Assembly (NCBI GenBank): GCA_963693285.1
Contig: OY848918.1
Coordinates: forward strand, 10,363,162-10,427,161
Reading direction: 5' to 3'
Origin: Xestospongia muta
Taxonomy: Eukaryota > Porifera > Demospongiae > Haplosclerida > Petrosiidae
Length of the DNA stretch: 64,000 nt
Shown: positions 53,001-64,000 of the stretch, one piece after another
How the letters are laid out: each line of letters begins with the position of its first letter
How positions within the stretch are numbered: position 1 is the first letter of the stretch
Translations under genes and position numbers: made by a program
The notes under the pieces: generated by a model
Database searches by the model: none
What the model was told of the DNA's origin: nothing
Seen by the model: only the letters and a program-made list of their open reading frames with translations

Positions 53001-54052
53001 CTTCTATTAACCACAGACAGCTTCATTTTGACTATGAAAACAAGACTTCATCATCACAATGTAATGAAGACCTTAAAGCTACATTACAAATGGTGTTATT
53101 TAAAATGGGTCATGTCATAGAAAATCAAACTCAATTATGTCAACAAGTTTATACTCTCTCCAATAATATCTCTGCTGTACACTATCTATTAAAAGGTATT
53201 AAATGCATTGAAAAACTATTAGAAAGAACTCAACATTATTCTGTACTCAGTCCTGCACCTTTGCCAACATCTTGTAATGAAATTAAGCAGTGGCATCCAA
53301 GAAGTCGTTCTGGATTTTATGAAATGTTACTTCCATCTCACACTAAGGGAATTGTCTACTGTAACATGGATAATCTTTGCAACTCTAGAAATGGCTGGAT
53401 GAAAATTGGTCACTTAAATATGTCTGATGCATTGAGTGAATGCCCAAATGGATTTAGAATGTACACGGAAAATAAAACAAATGTATGTGGTCGTCATTTT
53501 TCGGTCTTTGGTAGTTGCAACTCAGTTTTTCTTCCAACACTGAAGATCCCCTATTCTGAAATATGTGGCCGAGTGTACGGTTACCAGTGGTATTCTACTA
53601 ATGCTGTCTGGCAGAACTCTCGTGACAAGACTCGAAACAATCTTGATACTCCTTATGTCGATGGTGTAAGCATTACCTATGGATCTCCTCGAAAACATAT
53701 TTGGACATTCATGGCAGGAGAAAGACAGGATTTGCAAAAGAATACTCACTACAGTTGTCCCTGTGCTGTTGGATCTAGAGAATTACCACAAGGATTTATC
53801 GGCAATGATTACTTTTGTGAGTCGGGCTGTTCTGGTGATCCTAAACCAAAATTGTACACTAATGATATTCTCTGGGATGGGAAACAGTGTGAAATGACTG
53901 AGCAAGCCTGCTGTCAAGCTCCTGGTATGCCTTGGTTTCACAAGATACTCAATCATCCTACTCATGATGACGTTGAATTGAGAATATGTGCTGATTCTAG
54001 TACATACTCAAAAGATATTGGAGTAACTTTTTATGAAATTTACATTAAATAA
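50099..54052 (+). CDS. FL17: giant Ser/Thr/Asp-rich secreted protein with an FL C-terminal domain
   Basis: An intact single-exon frame of 1317 residues. The signal peptide is about 1-17 (MIVLLFLEFFIFQEVFS). Then come a His/Tyr/Lys-rich segment (about 20-130) and a Lys-rich linker to about 230. From about 235 to 920 it is made of short imperfect repeats of the pattern SSSQTDSDTSETI. A Pro/Ser linker and a short heptad-like part (LKATLQMVLFKMGHVIENQT) follow. The FL domain is at about 1058-1317: SCNEIKQWHP, NGWMKIGHLNMSD, CGRHFSVFGSC, DGVSITYGSPRKHIWTF, FIGNDYFCESG, LWDGKQCE, PWFHKIL, ELRICADS, YEIYIK. It keeps the family Cys pattern but is far more diverged than FL0-FL16 are from each other. 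The acidic, hydroxyl-rich repeats suggest a glycosylated, phosphorylated or ion-binding extracellular rod; that role is inference. Confidence 0.88.
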   Translation: MIVLLFLEFFIFQEVFSIYYKPRPTIPGNQWKDQFIYERHERPTSQIFDYHRDSEYYHSKKWHSRASYQHFSLHYQHHSDYKDPKTDNNEHEHTVEWSGNRPGISHSKDYWNIPKNSYPKDGDEDGNQCVMSQLKGQQHSSSYNEQIQSSKKGCDEQGYQCKQGHQLSRERFRSRCNLKSEPQIKTIKNNGIISSKVDHKITLKTKAVKKTLDYKASNKKCKSEQRPSQPSSETIPNTETDSNASENRLSSSETDIDTLGNTSSHLRDSNTSENQLSSSETDIKSTETIPGSQIDTDTPESRLSSQTDHNTLETISNSQTDIDTSETISNSQTDIDTSETISSSQTDCDSPETIPGSEKDIDISETISSSQTDSDTSETILSSQTDSYTSESRMNSNETDIDTSETISTSQTDNYTSKTISNSHTDSNTLETISSSQTDSNTLENTLSSQTDHDILEKISSSKTDSDTLENILSSQTDHDILETISNSQTDSDISETISSSQTDHDSLETTTSSQTDSDTLEKILCSQTDLDLDTSETISSSQTDSDTLENILSSQTDHDTLETISSSQTDSDTSENRLSSNETDIDASVNISSSQTDGDTPENISSSQTDGDTLEKQLSGSKTDIKSTETIPASEIDSDTLENLLNSQMDHDISETIPSSQTDGDTLENHLGSSKTDIDISETTSSSQTDSDTSKNGLSISETDIDTSKTIPDSENDIDTSEIISSSQTDSDTSENGLSISETDIDTSKTIPDSENDIDTSEIISSSQTDSDTSENGLSISETDIDTSKTIPDSENDIDTSEIISSSQTDSDTSENGLSISETDIDTSKTIPGSENDIDTSEIISSSQTDSDTSENGLSISETDIDTSKTIPGSENDIDTSEIISSSQTDSDTSENGLSSQTYGDTSESRLSSSETESDTGDMYRETEGNDITSIDPSSVAQSTLLVKESLSLFLSPSFSTYPSPSPSINHRQLHFDYENKTSSSQCNEDLKATLQMVLFKMGHVIENQTQLCQQVYTLSNNISAVHYLLKGIKCIEKLLERTQHYSVLSPAPLPTSCNEIKQWHPRSRSGFYEMLLPSHTKGIVYCNMDNLCNSRNGWMKIGHLNMSDALSECPNGFRMYTENKTNVCGRHFSVFGSCNSVFLPTLKIPYSEICGRVYGYQWYSTNAVWQNSRDKTRNNLDTPYVDGVSITYGSPRKHIWTFMAGERQDLQKNTHYSCPCAVGSRELPQGFIGNDYFCESGCSGDPKPKLYTNDILWDGKQCEMTEQACCQAPGMPWFHKILNHPTHDDVELRICADSSTYSKDIGVTFYEIYIK
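52191..52790. repeat. Five exact-length 120-base repeats inside FL17
   Basis: Units start at 52191, 52311, 52431, 52551 and 52671 (GATTGAGCATTAGTGAAACA). Each encodes 40 residues containing ISETDIDTSKTIP and SENDIDTSEIISSSQ. They are almost identical at the DNA level; the only change noticed is CCAGAC in units 1-3 against CCAGGC in units 4-5. This indicates very recent expansion or homogenisation, and length variation between individuals is likely. Confidence 0.92.
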
Positions 54053-54716
54053 TTAACTACTTACACTTGTTTTTGTCGTAAAATTTGAATCCAAATTATA
54101 ATTGTCCTATGTTTCTTACTAAATTTCTTAGTAGTTACACAATACGTTTGCACGTGGAAAGCATGTGCTTAAGGTTTATTCATGAGCAACTGCTATAATT
54201 ATATAGCTAACGTTTCATAGTTTCGTCATTTTGGAAGTGACAACCGACCTTTTGGTGGAAATTCTACTGCTCTCTTTTATCGTAAGTTTATCCTCAATTT
54301 TTGTCAACTGTAATAATTCTTTTCTGTTCGTCCGTGTATGAAATCGCTATAAGATATATCAGAAAAGAATTATATTATTTTTCCTAATCGATGCCTCTAC
54401 GATATCCCAATTTGTGCAATGATGTTAATATAAATTATAGTTTTGTTGAAGCGATATATCGCACGAATCACTAGCGCCTGCTAGTAGAAACATTCAACCA
54501 TGTGTGTTGTATGGACTGGATAGAAAATCTTGTCTAACCAGATTTGCGTGACCTTTTTAATAATATGCGTGACCTCTCGAAATTTGTGGGCGGACAACGC
54601 AATCTTATTACTGTGCTTCCATATATGTACATCAATGTCATACACTATCACGGTTAGAGAAGTGACACAGTAAACTAATTTGCTATAATGACAATTTCTT
54701 TAATACCTGTAGCATT
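54053..54716 (+). other. Spacer between FL17 and CBS
   Basis: No gene or repeat is recognised. It presumably holds the FL17 3' end and the CBS promoter. No clear TATA box is seen near the CBS start, which fits a housekeeping gene. Confidence 0.4.
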
Positions 54717-59753
<5,037 letters not shown>

Positions 59754-60513
59754 TTGATTGCTGAATTCTTTGCACACGATATTTTGACATTGTTTTCTAT
59801 TGGAAACACAACAAATGTACTGTTTGCAGAATTTCTAAGTATTAATGCATGTATTGTTAGCTGTTGTTGTTACTATTAGACATGTTGTGTATGTCATATC
59901 CTCTATTCCATGAGTAGTGGTCACTGAATTATTGACATGCTCAATAAAATAGTTTGAAATAGGTGGTTTATTTCGTGTAAACTTGATTTATTGTATTATT
60001 GTATTAATAAGAATTTATTATCTTTAAGATCTTAACCCACGTCAGTGAGGGGCAAACTGAAAAAAGATAGTTTCAGGCACCCAGGGGTGGTGGGGTGGAG
60101 ATTGTAGCCAAAGTGGGTGAATAGTCTTTTGATGTTCTACATTAGAACTTAGGATTTCTTCTTGCTTGTAGACATTTTGTTAACTCATTTAGTAATAAAA
60201 CTCTAACTATTATCAGAACTAAGATTTCTTCAATGCCTAGTAACACAAAAACTAAAAATGCATAAATTTGTTCTCATAGTCATAAGAACATAAATACTAT
60301 TTGTTCCATATTGACCTAGTTTAAAACTTTGTCACTATGGAGACCAGCTTGCATAGTGTGCATTGCTCTCATAGCCCCTATGAAATGAATTAATCAAATT
60401 ATTAATAGGTTAGAAATCATTAGTTTTTATATTAGAATAAATAAATAAATACTGTCAACAAGTCAATAACATGTACACTATACATGTACATTATACATGT
60501 ACAGTGTAAATGT
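59754..60513 (+). other. Spacer downstream of CBS
   Basis: No gene. It contains the CBS 3' UTR to about 59970 and a small palindromic run of ATACATGTACATTATACATGTAC at about 60480-60502. Nothing else is recognised. Confidence 0.4.
59943..59948 (+). terminator. Likely polyadenylation signal of CBS
   Basis: AATAAA lies 190 bases after the CBS stop codon. It is the first canonical signal downstream of the stop. Confidence 0.55.
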
Positions 60514-60614
60514 TTGCTCTCAATGTACCTATTGCATTTACTTTCATGCTCGAGTTGGTACAATAGTACTCTGTTTTCTAGAGAGCTGTGTACAACCAGT
60601 CGATTTCTATTGAC
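60514..60614 (+). pseudogene. Decayed fragment of a GPR157-like receptor
   Basis: About 100 bases resemble the first-helix region of the receptor at 61047. TTGCTCTCAATGTACCTATT matches 61138 onward (TTGCTCTCAATGTAGCTATT), and ACAACCAGTCGATTTCTATT matches ACAACTAGTCGATTTCTATT at 61234. The part between is shortened and out of frame. It is a relic of a further tandem copy. Confidence 0.65.
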
Positions 60615-61046
60615 ACCACTGTAATCATGGATATTAGAGTAAGAGAGGGATTGGAAACTAACAATTATCACTTAATTAACATGCCTTATCCTAATTAAGA
60701 ATGTCAGGTATGTGTGCAATATGAAGTTTAATAACCTCAGTGCAGTATTCTACTCCAACATCTATGCTGTAACGTAAGTTAAAAAAACTATCAATTTGCA
60801 GGATAGTGAGCAGTCTCCTGTTCTTCCAGAAGATTTGGTATATCATTAGTGTTATAATGAACCTAATAGTTAAACCCCAATTAATGATAATTAATTTATA
60901 AAACAAAATTATATTAATTTATAATGTATTATTATTATCTCCTTCCTAAATATTTGATAACTTTTAATAATAAATTAATAAGCGACACGCCTCTATGCTT
61001 CACAAAAGCTCACATTGCTGAGGCTGCCCGTAAGCAGCTATTGAAA
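60615..61046 (+). other. Upstream region of the first receptor
   Basis: No separate gene. An in-frame open stretch reaches back to 60924, but its residues (Tyr/Leu/Lys-rich) do not look like a receptor N-terminus, so an upstream non-coding exon or plain 5' UTR is more likely. Confidence 0.4.
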
Positions 61047-63083
61047 ATGGGTGACCAGCTGCAAGAAGTAGACAACTTTTCACTCCTTAACAATGACACC
61101 ACACTTCATTTTCCAACACAGACTAAAGACTTCATTATTGCTCTCAATGTAGCTATTGGACTGACTTGCATTCTCTCAATGCTTGGAGCTGGAGCTATAA
61201 TACTTTCCTTTGTATTCTCAAAGGAACTGCATACAACTAGTCGATTTCTATTGCTTAATCTTTCTATTGGTGATTTAATAGTGGCTGTATCTAATTTCAT
61301 TGGAGCAACTACATCATATAAGTTTGAAGGCATCAATCAAACACAAGAAAGCCACTCTATCGATTCTGTGTGTCAGTTTCAAGCATTCACCGGTTTATAT
61401 GGTACTGATGTGTCAATCTTGTGGACTGTAGTCCTACTGACTTATTTGTACATAAGCCTTGTCTGTTGTCGACCTAACACATTGATGAATAGAACTATAT
61501 CTGCTGTGTCCATGGTGGTATGTTGGGGTGTACCACTTGTCATTGCTGTGTGGTTTCTTGTGGAGAATTATTATGGATATGAGCCAGGATTATCACCGGG
61601 ATTTTGTACTATAGTGACAGAAAACCGTTCACAGATATACCGAGTTATAGTTGGATACGAGATATTTTTGTTTATCTCATTTCTGGTGCTACCTGTTCTC
61701 TGCATTATGTTTGCTTGTCATGTAAAATGGAAGGTAGAGAATTAGTGTATTTACCCTTTAACATAATTATTATAAACCAAGCTATTACAAATTAGGTGAT
61801 ATGTGAGGTGTGTCCACATTGTTTAGGTTGACAAGTAGTCTAGCTCATAGATGATATAATGTTGTCATTTTTCCTGTTGTCTCTACTGGTATAGTCCCAA
61901 CTTTCCACATAGAACAAAAAGTTTTGTTTACACTATATATTAATAGGTTATTTTCTTGTTAATCTCTACGTGCTTGTTTTAATATTAATGGTATCACTAA
62001 TTGCAAAGCAAATAAACAAACAAGCTGTGAACTACATGGTAACCACATTGTTCAACTAGGTTCTAATGAATTTAATATGAAGTCTTAGTACACTATCATA
62101 TGAGAGGTCAACTGTTATCAGCTGCTTAGAGTCAGATCACTTCCTGTACTCTGTAAATTCATTGCCCACACATTGTAGTATAGTTTGTACATAAATGGTG
62201 TTAAGGTTGTGTTGATAAAAACTAATATTATTATAATAAAGAATAACCATCTTTTGTCTAAATAAAGTCAAAAATCTAAATGTATTGTGTATAGGTTGAG
62301 CTTTATTTTAAGCTTGTGAAAGTTATTTCAAATCAATGCAAGGTTTATAATATCAATTTCTGTATAGTATTCATTTGTAGTCTTATCTGTTATGCTTCAA
62401 TATAATAATACTATCAGATTAATAGATAGCTTAAAATAATATTATACTTTCACAATACTTACAATATAATATTACTAATATTAAGTTGTCTCTCTGTTCA
62501 TAACTTCACACAGAGGAAGAAGGACAAAGACAGTTACTATAATCTCCATCAACAATATGTCACTGTCAAAAATGCAGAAACAAAGCTAATTTTTGTACCG
62601 ATAGTCTTTATCTTTATTAGAATATGGAGTCTGGTTACAGACATTGTGACTTTCTATATACCAATGGAAGCTAGCATTCACTTTCGGCAAACGAATGTCA
62701 GTGCGTTCATAGTGTTTATGGCTGTGAGTATTTTTATTGATATACAATGTGTGTATTATATATTGTCTATGTTGTTTTAGGGTATTGGTGACTCTGCTCA
62801 AGGTTTTATGAATGGGGTTTTCTTTTGTCTTTTGACACCAGCAGTTCGTTACAAAATTATACTTGGTTTTGTAAAATGTTGTCAATGTTTGTGTTGTTCT
62901 TTCTGTTATCATAAGAAAGAAGGCAGTGATATTGTGTCTAGTTTGCTTAGAGAATCTTCCAGTATTTCCGTCTCCTATTCTAAAAGTCCTATAGACACTG
63001 AGTCAGTTAGTACTGTTCGGTCAAGATCACTCACTGATGTTAGTGCAGATGCTTTTTATGAATCAATGGAAAATAACGATTAA
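61047..63083 (+). CDS. GPR157-like G-protein-coupled receptor 1, 399 aa
   Basis: Exons 61047-61733, 62514-62723 and 62781-63083 join in frame to 1200 bases. The start chosen is MGDQLQEVDNFS. The short outer N-terminus has sequons NFS and NDT. Seven hydrophobic segments follow: the first near ALNVAIGLTCILSMLGAGAI, the second with RFLLLNLSIGDLIVAVSN, the third with ILWTVVLLTYLYISLV, the fourth with WGVPLVIAVWF, the fifth at GYEIFLFISFLVLPVLC, the sixth near LIFVPIVFIFIRIW, and the seventh in VSAFIVFMAGIGDSAQGFMN. The LLLNLSIGDL, ILWT, and WGVPLVI motifs match the GPR157 / cAMP-receptor-like class rather than rhodopsin-type receptors. The tail has a Cys cluster CCQCLCCSFC, a likely palmitoylation site, and a Ser-rich end. 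Ligand unknown. In the cell it should sit in the plasma membrane. Confidence 0.88.
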
Positions 63084-63404
63084 TTAATACATGCTGACTG
63101 TTTGTTTATTTGTTTGTTTGTAATAACTTTTTTTTATAGTTTATTAGTATATATAATTATTATTTTATTTTTGTTTAACTTATCAACTATACATACTGTT
63201 CATGTAATATACCATTGACACTTAAAGTAAGTGTTTATTCTATGCAGCTGAGCAGTACTTTTTAGTACATAAAAAATGTTTCACTTTTAAATACAGACCA
63301 TTTCACCGTTTTATTATTAGGATTCTTTAACCACGTGGTGATGGAATTAGTGGGAGTTCTTTGCGAGCCACACCTTGTACTCACCTGAAGAGAAAGCAGC
63401 CAGC
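63084..63404 (+). other. Spacer between the two receptors
   Basis: No gene. It is AT-rich with a TTTGTTTG run at about 63100 and is short enough to hold only the first receptor's 3' UTR and the second promoter. Confidence 0.4.
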
Positions 63405-64000
63405 ATGGATCCAGAATATAATAGTGCTAGTACTACAGTAAATGATACTACACAATCAGTTGAATTCGAAGGATATTTGCTGTCACTCAAAATAAGTATT
63501 GGAATCATGTGTATTTTTTCTATCATTGGAGCAGCTTTAATAATTTTAACTTTTATCATTTTTAAAGACATACGTACCAGACCAAGACAACTTTTGGTGA
63601 ACCTCTCTCTGGCTGACATGATAACTGCTGTGTTTAATCTACTTGGAATGCTGATTAACTTTGAAAAATATCTCGATTATCAGAAGATACCCGTTGAAAA
63701 TCAGACCACATTAATCAATGATATCTGTATCACTCAAGCAGCCATATCACAGTATGCCACCAATGCATCCATCTTATGGACAATTTCAATTGCCTTCTAC
63801 ATGTTTATTGTGGTCGTACTTCAAAAAGATCGACTAGCATTCATACTCTCACCATTATATTACTTAATGTCTTGGGGTGTACCTCTTGTTATTACAGTAT
63901 GGTTTGCAAGTGTTGGATACTTTGGTTTTGAGCCAGAAACTACTCCTGGTTGGTGTAACATCATTGGTACCTTAAGAAAGTCTGAAGGCAACAGTACAAC
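63405..64000 (+). CDS. GPR157-like G-protein-coupled receptor 2 (partial, runs off the window)
   Basis: An open frame from ATG at 63405 (MDPEYNSAS) runs to the window edge for 198 complete codons. It has sequon NDT in the N-terminus, then hydrophobic segments with SIGIMCIFSIIGAALIILTF, LLVNLSLADMITAVFN, ASILWTISIAFYMFIVV and MSWGVPLVITVWF, and the loop GYFGFEPETTPGWCNI. The order and motifs follow receptor 1 (NLSIGDL, ILWT, WGVPLVI, GYEPGLSPGFC), so the two are tandem paralogues, well diverged. Helices 5-7 lie outside the window. Confidence 0.85.
   Translation, partial: MDPEYNSASTTVNDTTQSVEFEGYLLSLKISIGIMCIFSIIGAALIILTFIIFKDIRTRPRQLLVNLSLADMITAVFNLLGMLINFEKYLDYQKIPVENQTTLINDICITQAAISQYATNASILWTISIAFYMFIVVVLQKDRLAFILSPLYYLMSWGVPLVITVWFASVGYFGFEPETTPGWCNIIGTLRKSEGNST

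Overview
The window looks like AT-rich animal DNA from a demosponge, with Amphimedon-like content the best guess. The evidence is short GT-AG introns (many of 40-70 bases), an intact 16-exon cystathionine beta-synthase gene, GPR157-like seven-helix receptor genes, and a secreted protein family whose C-terminal domain I associate with sponges and cnidarians. No bacterial, organellar, tRNA or rRNA genes were seen. All genes found lie on the + strand.

Positions 1-49,400 hold a tandem cluster of one secreted protein family, called FL0-FL16 here. Members have a signal peptide, a variable predicted coiled-coil stalk, and a roughly 250-residue Cys-rich C-terminal domain that begins like a fibrinogen-related domain. 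FL1, FL3, FL7, FL9, FL11, FL13 and FL16 are intact. FL4, FL5 and FL8 are nearly full length but broken. FL2, FL6, FL10, FL12, FL14, FL15 and a piece at 34143 are fragments. The intact coding regions have no introns. There are three N-terminal types (A, B1, B2) and two C-terminal types (C1, C2), and all six pairings occur. A nearly invariant central core of about 100 residues joins them, so the cluster behaves like a combinatorial mosaic made by recombination in that core. Promoters and 3' flanks also come in a few recurring modules.

Between the FL genes lie four long copies and one short scrap of the 3' half of a USP25/USP28-like deubiquitinase gene. Every copy is broken and lacks the half that carries the catalytic Cys. 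They were probably co-duplicated with the FL genes. The cluster also holds two promoter-proximal minisatellites (about 135 and 60 bases), a G-rich 24-base minisatellite, a 250-bp foldback MITE with a TA target duplication and visible empty sites, and a perfect 32-base-arm palindrome.

Positions 50,099-54,052 hold FL17, a divergent 1317-residue relative. It has the same C-terminal domain behind a huge Ser/Thr/Asp/Glu repeat region, which includes five near-identical 120-base units. The rest is ordinary single-copy sequence: CBS (54,717-59,753), then two tandem GPR157-like receptors (61,047-63,083 and 63,405 to the window end) with a decayed receptor fragment upstream at about 60,514.

The most interesting reading is that the FL cluster is a diversifying family of FREP-like secreted recognition or matrix proteins. 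The mosaic structure is seen directly. The immune or recognition role is inference only.
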